Assembly: GCA_041477815.1 (NCBI GenBank)
Contig: JBGOUV010000240.1
Location: 1 to 10,699 of the forward strand
From: JBGOUV01 sp041477815
GTDB taxonomy: Bacteria; Acidobacteriota; Terriglobia; Bryobacterales; JACQDG01
Direction of reading: 5' to 3'
Length of the DNA stretch: 10,699 nucleotides
In this document: positions 1 to 7,192 of the stretch, one piece after another
How positions within the stretch are numbered: the stretch's first letter is position 1
Layout: each line of letters starts with the position of its first letter
Program-made: the position numbers and the translations under genes
The notes under the pieces: model-generated
Seen by the model: the letters and a program-made list of their open reading frames with translations, nothing else
Told to the model about the DNA's origin: nothing
Databases searched by the model: none

Positions 1-31
1 GTATGATGGTCAGGGTTTCAGTATACCCGAG

Positions 32-1279
32 ATGCCTGTGCCCGACAGCTCCGGCCGCGCCCAGCTCCTGCTGGTTGCCCAGATGGTCGGTCTTAGCGTC
101 ATGAGCTACTTCGACCGGACGATCATGTCCATCGCCGGCCCGCAGATCATGAAGGAGTTCGATGTATCGCCCACTCAAATGGGGAGCGTCTATGCGGCCT
201 TCATTCTGAGCTACGCAGTCCTGATGATACCCGCTGGCCGCGTGGTGGACCGCCTGGGTCCCCGGCTCACGCTTTTCCTGATGGGCCTGTCAGCCGCGCT
301 GTTCACCGGATTGACGGCGCTAGGCGGGAAACCCGGTCTGGGTTCGGTGCTCGGAGTTGCGCCGGCCTTATTCGCCATTCGCCTGGGACTGGGCGCGGGA
401 ACCGCTCCCCTCTATCCGGCTTGCGCCAGAATGAGCGCGCAGTGGATTCCCCCGGCCCACCAGGGACGCGTGCAGGCGCTGATTATAGCCGGCTCCTCGA
501 TCGGCGGCGCGGTGTCGCCGCTCTTGTTCTCCTGGATCATGGGACTCTATCGGTGGCGTGTCTCCTTTGGCATCGCCGCCCTGGTCACGGCGGCCCTGGC
601 CCTGCTGTGGTTTTGGTCCGTCCGCGACCGGCCGGGAAGGACGCACCGGCCGTCCCCCAGCGCTTGGGGCCGCTTGTTCACCGATCGGAATCTCATGCTG
701 CTGACTTTGGCCTACTTCGCTAATGGCTACTTCCAATACATCTTCTTTTACTGGATCTACTACTATTTCGGACAAGTTCGTCAACTGGGCTACACCGAGA
801 GCGCGAGGTACACCACCATCGTCTTCGTCACCATGGCGATCATGATGCCGCTGGGCGGATGGATCTCGGACCGGCTCGCTCGATCCTGCGGGGCCGGCGT
901 CGGCCGGCGCGCGGTCCCCATGCTCGGACTCAGCTTGGGCGCCCTGCTCCTCTACGTGGGCACCATCGCGCCGGGCACCGCGGTCACGGTGGTGTCGCTG
1001 TCGCTGGCCACGGGGTTCGCCTCCTGGTGTGAAGGTCCGTTCTGGGCGTCGGTGATCGAGCTGGCGGGCGAGCAGGTGGGCGCGGCGTGCGGGATTTTAA
1101 ACACCGGCGGTAACGCCGGCGGCTTTCTTGCTCCCATCCTCACACCCTGGATCGCCTCCCGAGCCGGATGGTCCTGGGGCCTGTACTCCGGCAGCCTGGT
1201 GGCGATGGTGGGGGTGGCGGCCTGCTATTTCGTCCATCCGGCCGGGGGAAAAGATCCTCTTGCCAAGGGCGCGCCATGA
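32..1279 (+). CDS. Major facilitator superfamily permease, anion:cation symporter (ACS)-like
   Basis: This is a 12-helix inner-membrane secondary transporter, probably importing an organic anion such as a sugar acid by proton symport; the substrate cannot be read from sequence. The first helix carries the ACS-like segment SYFDRTIMSIAGP (residues 25-37). The MFS motif A loop GRVVDRLGPR is at 69-78, with a second copy, GGWISDRLAR, at 275-284 between the two six-helix halves. Residues 116-131 (IRLGLGAGTAPLYPAC) match the helix-4 signature of hexuronate, galactonate and related ACS carriers. At 415 residues the length is normal for the family. The ATG at 32 has no clear ribosome binding site, and the frame stays open to the window edge, so the true start could lie upstream. 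The pectin-esterase-like remnant downstream makes a uronate substrate attractive but unproven. Confidence 0.85.
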   Translation: MPVPDSSGRAQLLLVAQMVGLSVMSYFDRTIMSIAGPQIMKEFDVSPTQMGSVYAAFILSYAVLMIPAGRVVDRLGPRLTLFLMGLSAALFTGLTALGGKPGLGSVLGVAPALFAIRLGLGAGTAPLYPACARMSAQWIPPAHQGRVQALIIAGSSIGGAVSPLLFSWIMGLYRWRVSFGIAALVTAALALLWFWSVRDRPGRTHRPSPSAWGRLFTDRNLMLLTLAYFANGYFQYIFFYWIYYYFGQVRQLGYTESARYTTIVFVTMAIMMPLGGWISDRLARSCGAGVGRRAVPMLGLSLGALLLYVGTIAPGTAVTVVSLSLATGFASWCEGPFWASVIELAGEQVGAACGILNTGGNAGGFLAPILTPWIASRAGWSWGLYSGSLVAMVGVAACYFVHPAGGKDPLAKGAP

Positions 1280-1456
1280 CGCATCCCTAGATACTGGCTG
1301 CCCAGAAGACCTGGTTTCGAACTTTTCTCCGGCGTCGGCGGCTTGTGGCGCGGAACTGTTTGGCAAGGTACCTTCTTGGACAGCTAAGGAGGCTGTAGGA
1401 GGCCCTGTTTGGCAGCGATCCTGATGAGCTCGGCGTTGGTCCCACCCATGTGGTGA

Positions 1457-1798
1457 CAGGAGCCCAAGCCCATCGCCGACGCAGGCGCCTGCCCCACCCC
1501 CAACGGACTCCCGCGGCGGGTTCTGAGCCCCAATTTCTATCCGACCCATATCCCGCGCGGAACCGGCCTGGTGAAAGTGGAGCTGCGCTCGCCGGAAGCG
1601 ATCTGCAACGACGGAACCAAGGCGGTCATCTACGTGCGCCGGTCGGTGGCCGGAGCGCGCGACGGGCTGGGGGTGGTCGACATCATTCACTTACAGGAAG
1701 GAGGCGCCTGCACCAGCTACCACGTCTGCCTGGAGCGGTGTGCGGCGCCGGTTACTGCGACGCCTCCAAGATGAGCACCCGCTGGGCGCCGCCAACGG
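1457..1798 (+). pseudogene. Remnant of a pectin-acetylesterase-like hydrolase (N-terminal part only)
   Basis: Reading from about 1457 in one frame gives a segment that contains CNDGTKAVIYVRRS, then DIIHLQEGGACTSYHVCLER. After a one-base shift near 1738-1741 it continues as CGAGYCDASKMSTRWAPP. This order (CNDG start, GGxC strand, cysteine-bearing ERWC, then DASKMS) is typical of the N-terminal part of pectin acetylesterase/Notum-type alpha/beta hydrolases. Restoring one G at the shift gives ERWCG, as the family has. The GxSxG nucleophile region and the Asp/His of the catalytic core are absent, because the Solibacter-type C-terminal domain begins within a few codons. No signal peptide or convincing start is visible; the frame is closed by a stop at 1454-1456. 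I read it as a dead secreted esterase gene. The family assignment is by eye. Confidence 0.5.
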
Positions 1799-2225
1799 AG
1801 GCGACCGCCTCATCACCGGCGCGGTGGAAATCGCTGCGGTGGCGCCCGGCCTGTACAGCGCCAACGCGCAGGGTACCGGCGTGGCGGCGGGCTTTCTCCG
1901 CGTCACCGCAAGAGGACAGCGTACCGAGGGCCTGATCTTCCGCCCGGACACCCTGGCGGCGGTGCCGCTCAGCCTCGGGCCGGAAGGAGACCAGGTGTAT
2001 CTGCTGCTTTACGGGACCAGGATCCGGGCGGCCACTGCCGTAACCGTGACGGTAGGCACAGTAAGTGTGCCGGTCCTCGGTTTTGCCGCGTCGCCCCAGT
2101 TCGCGGGACTCGATCAGGCCGGGAGCGGCCCGCTGCCACCGAGCTTAACCGGCCGGGGTGTCGCCGACATCGTAGTTACCGCGGATGGAAAGCGCAATAA
2201 CACGGTCAGCGTTACGATTCAGTAG
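1740..2225 (+). pseudogene. Solibacter-type C-terminal domain (TIGR03437-like), 3' end of the broken gene
   Basis: From about 1798 the third frame encodes a domain closely resembling the uncharacterised C-terminal domain known from Candidatus Solibacter proteins. It has a PGLYSAN opening, then VPLSLGPEGDQVYLLLYGT, PVLGFAASPQFAGLDQ, LTGRGVADIVVTADGK and a terminal NTVSVTIQ before the stop at 2223-2225. In intact proteins this domain closes large secreted or surface proteins and is preceded by enzymatic or beta-rich domains. Here it directly abuts the truncated esterase remnant in another frame. The only in-frame start, a GTG at 1740, would begin with an arginine-rich stretch that reads as the esterase DNA out of frame. 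I therefore treat it as the 3' end of one decayed gene rather than an independent CDS. A short translated product from 1740 cannot be excluded. The domain call is firm and gives the best lineage evidence in the window. Confidence 0.7.
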
Positions 2226-3310
2226 CGCGCCTCCTGCGCGGGTGTCGGCGTCGAGGGGCTTGCCGAAGTTGGCTGGGAGGCAGGGATTCCTGGCCGGCCC
2301 TTCCCGGAAGTGATTGCTGGGACATGATTTTCCCTCCATTCATCGAATTCTAAACCTCCTGCCGACCGTCCATTAGTTCTATCGGTTCCCATTGCGTTTA
2401 CCTGTTTCCCGCCAAAAATGGACACCAAATAGACACCAACCAGCAGAATGGGGCGACACCTCGAATCCCCGCTCGGCGTGTCAATCGCCGTGGACGCCAA
2501 CCGGATCGCAACAACTGGCCGGTCCAGGCTGAATAGGGTTCATCGAACATGCTTACTAGCATACCAACTCAAGGGAGCGCCCCGAAGTGCACTCTGACCG
2601 GAGAGAAGACTTGACAGCCAAGCATAGGGGACGTGCCTGCTAACCCACGATTCGTGACCATCAGCTACGTACGGGCCGCATGAACGCCAGTGGGTCGTAG
2701 TACAGGAGGGGTCGTCAGCCCGCCCCACACCGACTGCGGCAACTGGCGGATGAGAAGCGGCACTGTCGTTGCGGAGACCGGCCCGAGTGGCCCAAGGAAG
2801 GAGTTCTCAGCCGATAACGTTACGGTGGCGGGCGACGCATCCAGTTCGAGCACGACCTCAATCGAGGCGGCGCCAGACGAAACCTGCAGCTCTCGATCCG
2901 CCACGGCGAACCATTGAAGGAGAACGATCAGGCGGTAGCCGCACTTCCGGCACATGCTGAAACTCAAACGCGCTAGGGCGCCTGACCGCGTGTTGCAGCC
3001 CGAGATCAACCAGACCTGTTTTCGATGCATTCCACGTCCGGGATAGCCCGCCTCTTTTTGATCTCGGACAGTCATCGCGAGAAGGGGGGCCGGTGCAGAT
3101 GCATGGGCGGATACTTTCGACGTGGTCCGGGCAACGCAACCTTCTTGACCGGCGGCGCCATGGGGGGGGGACCAGGCTGGGTGAGCCTGTGGACTTGGAC
3201 ATCAAGGAACGGCAGACTTACCTCAGCAAAGGCGACGTGATCATGATTTCGGCGGGGATCTCGCGTCAGTCAGGTATTACGGTTTGAAGGTTGCAGCGCT
3301 GTAGCCCCGC
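2226..3310. other. Gene-poor stretch of about 1.1 kb
   Basis: No intact gene, RNA gene or insertion sequence is recognisable on either strand. The longest open frames are a minus-strand one at 2665-3075 and one at 2858-3205; neither has a recognised motif or a good start. The minus-strand stretch covering about 2680-2915 has a codon-like third-position GC bias and could be a fossil of a lost gene. Small details are a short direct repeat (GACACCAA twice within 2419-2442), a 5-bp hairpin at about 2548-2561 and a lone TTGACA at about 2612 without a matching -10 box. I assign no function to any of these. The 3' end holds the possible phosphatase remnant listed separately. Confidence 0.6.
3093..3287 (+). 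pseudogene. Possible fragment of a SpoIIE-type PP2C phosphatase
   Basis: A 64-codon frame ending at 3287 contains WSGQRNLLDRRRHGGGTRLGEP followed by LDIKERQTYLSKGDVIMIS. The order and spacing resemble the late part of SpoIIE/RsbU phosphatase domains, which run roughly as AGHxPPLLLRxDG, LGxPLGL, then LxxGDxLxLYTDG. The metal-binding aspartate expected after the last strand (TDG/SDG) is missing; AGI is seen instead. The frame stops a few codons later. A run of nine G at 3162-3170 lies inside the fragment and may itself mark a frame error. Nothing upstream continues the domain. This is a weak resemblance only; the stretch may be non-coding. Confidence 0.22.
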
Positions 3311-6300
3311 TCAGCCGAGACCGGGCGAGATCAGGCCTTTTACCAGAAAGCTCCAGTCGGCAAGCCCCTGATGGAGCGACGGGCGCAGGCGCTGGCGGAA
3401 TCGGTCCAGGAGGAGCGCGCGCGCGGCAGCCAGATTGGCATCTCGTTGTGGCCACGCGGACAAGAATCCGTCCAGTAGGCAGAGTTCCAGGACCGCCGAG
3501 AGAAAGTCCTCGTGCCAGGGCTGGAGGCCTAGCCCACCTTCCCTGTCGAGCTGCTTGGCCCACGCTTTGACGCCCTCAATGACGAGTTGGTAATCAGCGA
3601 GCAGGCGCTCGGTGGAAAAGCTTCGCGGTGCGCGTAGCGCCTCCACAAATTCCTGGAAGTTGCAAGTCGCCGCCAGCTCCGGGTGCAGTTCGAGTAGGTG
3701 AATCAAGGCCTTCCCGGCGTGGGACTGCCGATCCATAAACTGCGGCAGCGTGAAGTGGTGGTGATGCGCCGCAATCGCGGCCGGATCGTATAAGATTCGA
3801 AGGCCCTTCGGGGGCCGGGACTGGCGATAGGCGAATTCGAGATCCTCGTAGGCCGCAGAGGGAAAGCCCGGGTCGAAGCCTTCCAGTATCCAGTCCCGCA
3901 CCAGGGCCTTCTTGACCGACACGTTCGCCGTGTAGAAATACTGCCATTCCGCGAATTGGTACGGGGTGAGGTGAGAGTAGCCGAACTGTTCCCCTCCCCG
4001 TCCCTGCACGTGAAGCATGGTGGGAGTGATCTGGCCGGCGCCCCACTGAGGCCACTCCACCTTTCCCAGCACCGCCAGGTTGGGGGCCGGGTGACGGACG
4101 TGCAAGGAGGCGTGGACCTCAAAGAAGTCGGCGTTCAGAGGCTGGATGTCGTCGCCCAGGAAAACGATAACGTCGTGATGGGCCACATCCGCGCCGATGT
4201 TACGGGCCCTGGCAGGACCCACCTTGCGGACCGAGTGCCACGCGAGACCTGGCATCGTGGCCGACAGGGCGGAGAGCCGCTGCGCGGTGTCATCGGTAGA
4301 TCCATCGTCGATGACGATCATCTCCAGCTTGCAGCCACCCGCATTCCGGTGGCAGGCTTCCAGCGTCTGGGCGAGCAGCGCGCTCCGGTTGTGGGTCGGG
4401 ATCACGACCGACAGCGGGGGGAGCGGGCTGCTGCCGTAGCGGCCGACGGCTTCAAAAAAAAAAGCCTCGCTTCCGGCCTCCCGTTGCAGAAAATGAGCCA
4501 GCGGGTTCATCCCGGCCCGGGCTACCTCAGGATTTCGGTGCAGATAGGCGGCGGTGTCAAACGCCGGGCTGGGACGCCGTCCCTCTGGGGCCCCGAACTC
4601 GAGAAAATGCGCCAGCGGGTTCATGCCGCTTTCCACCACATCCGGGTTTTGATCCAAGTAATAGGCGGTGTCGAACAGGGGATTGGGGCGGCGACCTTCT
4701 TGGGCCCCGCGCTCGAGGAAGTGGACCAGGGCGTTGATCCCGTCAGCCGCGACGTCGGGGTTCTGCTGGAGGTAGTAGGCAGTGTCGAACAACGGGTTCG
4801 GCTTGCGTCCTTGGGTGGCCCCCACCTCCAGAAAGTGCGCCAGGGGGTTGACGCCGGCCGCGGCCACGTCCGGATTCTCCTCCAGGTAGTAGGCGGTGTC
4901 AAACAGAGGGTTGGGGCGACGACCCTCCTGGGCGCCGCGCTCCAGGAAATGGGCCAGCGGGTTCAGACCGGCGGTGGCCACGTCGGGATTCTCCGTCAAG
5001 TAATAGACCGGATCGAACAACGGGTTCGGGCGGCAGCCTACGTAGGCTCCTGTTTCCAGAAAATGGGCCAGCGGATTCGATCGGGACGCGCTGGCGGACT
5101 GTACTGCCACCCGTCGTCCCCGGCCGGCCAGCGCCCCTGACAGGCGGGCGATGGTCTGGTTGCGAGCCTCCACCAGGCCCGCCAGCCGCTCGGTCTCGCT
5201 CCGGTTGCCGGCTGCGGGGGGGGCGCTGCGAGGCCCCGCGGCGGCTGTTCCGGCACCGGCAGAATCGGCTCCCGCCACGACGTGCCGGCCCGCCGGAGCT
5301 TTCCTATACCTCAGAACTAATGCCTTCACGCCCTCCAGACTGGGAGCTTCAAAGCTGCAACTGTAACCGTTGCCGGCCATGCGCTCGTAGCTGAAGGGGC
5401 CTTCGTCCTGCGGCCAGGCATAGTAGGTAAGGTTGTGCAGGACGATGTTCATCCCTTCGAAGCTCGCTTCAAAGAGGATGGGATGGCCCGCCATGCCGAG
5501 CAGAATCGCCAGGCGTCCGGTGGCCGGATCGCCCGCAAAGGGAAGGCGCTCACCAATACCGGCACGGGCCCGCACGGCGAGGTAGTCCTGGAGCGCCGGA
5601 TATGCGGCCAGGTTGCGAACCAGGTTGGCGGCTTTTTCGAGGAAGCCGCGCTGGTCCTGTCCGCCGGCGTCCTCCACCAGCTTGTCGACCTCTGCGGCTT
5701 TGTTCTCGATCGCTGTAAATTCCGGGATGCTTTTCCACACGCTGCTCCGCAACGCCTGGACCCGCCCGCATAGTTGCGCCGGCAGTTGGCGGTCCTGCGC
5801 TGAAGTCGAGCCGGCCAGATGGGTGACTCGCGAGTACGGCGAGCAAACCACCTGAAACCCTTCCTCCCAAACTCGCAACCCGTAATCGATATCGCCGAAG
5901 TCCTTCGTATACCCTTCATCCAACCGCAGGTGGCCGCACTTGGGGATGTCGATCAGCATGATGGCGCTGCACAGGGTCTGGATGGGGCTCGGCGCGGCCG
6001 GCGCCTCGAGGATGTAGGAGCGGTGGCCCGTGCCGTCCGGGCGCAGGACCACGCCGGCGTAAGAAAGCCGGCCGTCGCGATCCTTGTGCAGCGGTGTCAC
6101 CACGCCCACATCCGGACCGACGCAACGCAGCATTCCCTCCAGCCAGCCGGGGCCGACCAACACGTCGTCGTTCATCAGCACCAGGTAGTCGGTCTTGCAG
6201 ACCGACAGAATCCGGTTCCTTTCGTGCCAGTGGTGGGAGGCGGGGTCCTGGTTGTTCTCGACCAGGATCAACTCGTAGTTGGTGGTGTGGGTTCTCACCA

Positions 6301-7192
6301 GTTCCACGCATTTGCGCGCCTGGGCGGATTTCAGATCGGCCGACACGATCCCGATGGTTACCCTGAGAAGATGTTCCGGCCCGACCGCCATGGAAGGAAA
6401 CCATCGCGCATGTTCTCGCAGCCGGATCGCCACCGATTCGGTCACCGGCTCGAGCCTCCTTTGCCAGGCGGAGTGCTGCTCGGAGCTGAGCCGGCCCTGG
6501 ATCTGATGCATTGCCTTGATGGCAATTCTCTTTCGCTCCGGCAGCAAGGCTTCGAACAACCGCGAGTCGACTTCGTGGGTCGCAGGATCGGGTACGTAGC
6601 GGGCGGAGCCCTGTTCCTCGGGTTTCCCGACATTCATGTGCGCGAAGATCACCTCCGGCAGAAAAATGCGGCGATGGTGACCCAGAAGGCTCAATAGATC
6701 GAAAATGTTGTGGATATGGTCGTCGATGCGGTACCGGATGTAGCCCGGCGGGCAGATGCCGTCCATCAGCAAGCAGAACTCTCTCGTGAGAAACGGAAAG
6801 GTACAAAGAGTGTCGCGGAACAGGAGATCGTTCACGTTGATCAGCACTACCTGGTCCGGAAAGGACCGGAATGCAGCGAGGACCTGCTCGTCCCAGCCTG
6901 GGGTTTGCACGACCACATCATCGTTCAGCAGCATCAGGCGCTGTCCCGTCGCCACCCGGTACCCCGACAGGGTCAGCGCGCCCATGGTCAAACCGGACGG
7001 GACCGTGACGCGCTTCAAGGCTAACCCGTCGAACCGGAACTGGATCGATTCTTCGTCATCCTCGTCCATGACCAGGACGACCTCCAGTTGACCAAGGTCA
7101 CGAGTAGTGGCCACGATACTGTCCAGCAGGCGGCGCAACTGCTCCGTCCGATGGCGGGTGGGAACGATCAAGGAAAACATGAGCCGGCTCAT
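3311..7192 (-). CDS. Three-domain family 2 glycosyltransferase with internal 38-residue repeats
   Basis: This 1293-residue cytoplasmic protein is predicted to transfer sugars from nucleotide donors during surface-polysaccharide assembly. GT-A domain 1 spans about residues 5-220 (SLIVPTRHR at 7, LLNDDVVV at 88). Domain 2 spans about 277-500 (LILVENN at 308, LMNDDVLVGPGW at 339, FGDIDYGLRVWEEGF at 432). Domain 3 spans about 926-1150 (LSVVIPTHNR at 927, IVIDDGSTDDT at 959, FLGDD at 1011, YEDLEFAYR at 1115). NDD/GDD are the DXD-type nucleotide-sugar and metal sites. Between domains 2 and 3 lie an unrecognised segment (about 510-635), an Ala/Pro linker, a short helix (about 663-690) and five repeats (706-895) plus a partial sixth. 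The start ATG overlaps the upstream stop as ATGA and has GGAAAG five bases upstream. No signal peptide or membrane helices are seen. Acceptor and linkage are unknown. Confidence 0.9.
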   Translation of the reverse strand: MSRLMFSLIVPTRHRTEQLRRLLDSIVATTRDLGQLEVVLVMDEDDEESIQFRFDGLALKRVTVPSGLTMGALTLSGYRVATGQRLMLLNDDVVVQTPGWDEQVLAAFRSFPDQVVLINVNDLLFRDTLCTFPFLTREFCLLMDGICPPGYIRYRIDDHIHNIFDLLSLLGHHRRIFLPEVIFAHMNVGKPEEQGSARYVPDPATHEVDSRLFEALLPERKRIAIKAMHQIQGRLSSEQHSAWQRRLEPVTESVAIRLREHARWFPSMAVGPEHLLRVTIGIVSADLKSAQARKCVELVRTHTTNYELILVENNQDPASHHWHERNRILSVCKTDYLVLMNDDVLVGPGWLEGMLRCVGPDVGVVTPLHKDRDGRLSYAGVVLRPDGTGHRSYILEAPAAPSPIQTLCSAIMLIDIPKCGHLRLDEGYTKDFGDIDYGLRVWEEGFQVVCSPYSRVTHLAGSTSAQDRQLPAQLCGRVQALRSSVWKSIPEFTAIENKAAEVDKLVEDAGGQDQRGFLEKAANLVRNLAAYPALQDYLAVRARAGIGERLPFAGDPATGRLAILLGMAGHPILFEASFEGMNIVLHNLTYYAWPQDEGPFSYERMAGNGYSCSFEAPSLEGVKALVLRYRKAPAGRHVVAGADSAGAGTAAAGPRSAPPAAGNRSETERLAGLVEARNQTIARLSGALAGRGRRVAVQSASASRSNPLAHFLETGAYVGCRPNPLFDPVYYLTENPDVATAGLNPLAHFLERGAQEGRRPNPLFDTAYYLEENPDVAAAGVNPLAHFLEVGATQGRKPNPLFDTAYYLQQNPDVAADGINALVHFLERGAQEGRRPNPLFDTAYYLDQNPDVVESGMNPLAHFLEFGAPEGRRPSPAFDTAAYLHRNPEVARAGMNPLAHFLQREAGSEAFFFEAVGRYGSSPLPPLSVVIPTHNRSALLAQTLEACHRNAGGCKLEMIVIDDGSTDDTAQRLSALSATMPGLAWHSVRKVGPARARNIGADVAHHDVIVFLGDDIQPLNADFFEVHASLHVRHPAPNLAVLGKVEWPQWGAGQITPTMLHVQGRGGEQFGYSHLTPYQFAEWQYFYTANVSVKKALVRDWILEGFDPGFPSAAYEDLEFAYRQSRPPKGLRILYDPAAIAAHHHHFTLPQFMDRQSHAGKALIHLLELHPELAATCNFQEFVEALRAPRSFSTERLLADYQLVIEGVKAWAKQLDREGGLGLQPWHEDFLSAVLELCLLDGFLSAWPQRDANLAAARALLLDRFRQRLRPSLHQGLADWSFLVKGLISPGLG
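4454..4463 (-). other. T10 homopolymer tract inside the glycosyltransferase gene
   Basis: Ten consecutive T on the coding strand encode the end of Ala910 and Phe911-Phe913, just after the partial sixth repeat and before the third transferase domain. One extra T puts TGA in frame immediately after the phenylalanines. One T fewer gives a TGA about 17 codons after the tract. Either slip would therefore leave a protein of roughly 913-930 residues with domains 1 and 2 and the repeats but without domain 3. The tract stands out in such GC-rich coding DNA. Confidence 0.75.
4508..5077 (-). repeat. Five in-frame 114-bp repeats coding for 38-residue units
   Basis: Five units of exactly 114 bp encode residues 706-895 of the glycosyltransferase, and a sixth copy breaks off after about nine residues. 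The consensus unit reads NPLAHFLERGAxEGRRP, then NPLFDTAYYL, then xxNPDVAAAG. Units 2 and 4 are nearly the same over their first 27 residues, and units 3 and 5 diverge more. Comparable FDxxYYLxxNPDVAxAGxNPLxHYLxxG repeats are known to me from other large bacterial glycosyltransferases and polysaccharide proteins, where their role is not established; a spacer or protein-binding role is a guess. Constant unit length with sequence drift suggests duplication by recombination and selection for the fold. Confidence 0.9.
5216..5223 (-). other. C8 homopolymer tract in the linker before the repeats
   Basis: Eight consecutive C on the coding strand encode Ala657-Pro658-Pro659 in the Ala/Pro-rich linker upstream of the repeat array. 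It is the second long homopolymer in the same gene, so the repeats and short helix are bracketed by C8 and T10. C runs are commoner by chance than T runs at this GC content, so the tract alone is weak evidence of anything. Confidence 0.5.

Noticed and set aside
1097..1690. 197-codon minus-strand open frame
   Set aside because: It crosses the permease end, the spacer and the esterase remnant, with low-complexity sequence and no motif.
2226..2250. Possible terminator after the broken gene
   Set aside because: The GCGC-type stem is only four pairs, and no T run follows.
2450..2490. Possible tRNA 3' fragment or integration site (TCGAATCCCCGC)
   Set aside because: The T-stem does not pair properly, no other tRNA arms are present, and no integrase lies nearby.
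2609..2640. Possible sigma-70 promoter (TTGACA)
   Set aside because: A 17-base spacing leads to TGCCTG, which is not a -10 box, and no gene follows.
3288..3310. Terminator for the minus-strand unit
   Set aside because: Only a short CAGCGCTG palindrome is present, without a T-tract on the relevant strand.
4508..5077. CRISPR array or non-coding tandem repeat
   Set aside because: The periodicity is 114 bp, a multiple of three, with in-frame protein conservation and no spacer-repeat alternation.
3956..5140. 394-codon plus-strand open frame opposite the glycosyltransferase repeats
   Set aside because: It is antisense to a gene with clear domains; the open frame follows from the GC-rich codon pattern and the periodic repeats, and its translation shows only the mirrored repeat with no known motif.
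5819..6697. 292-codon plus-strand open frame
   Set aside because: It is antisense to the first two transferase domains, with a histidine- and arginine-rich translation and no recognisable features.
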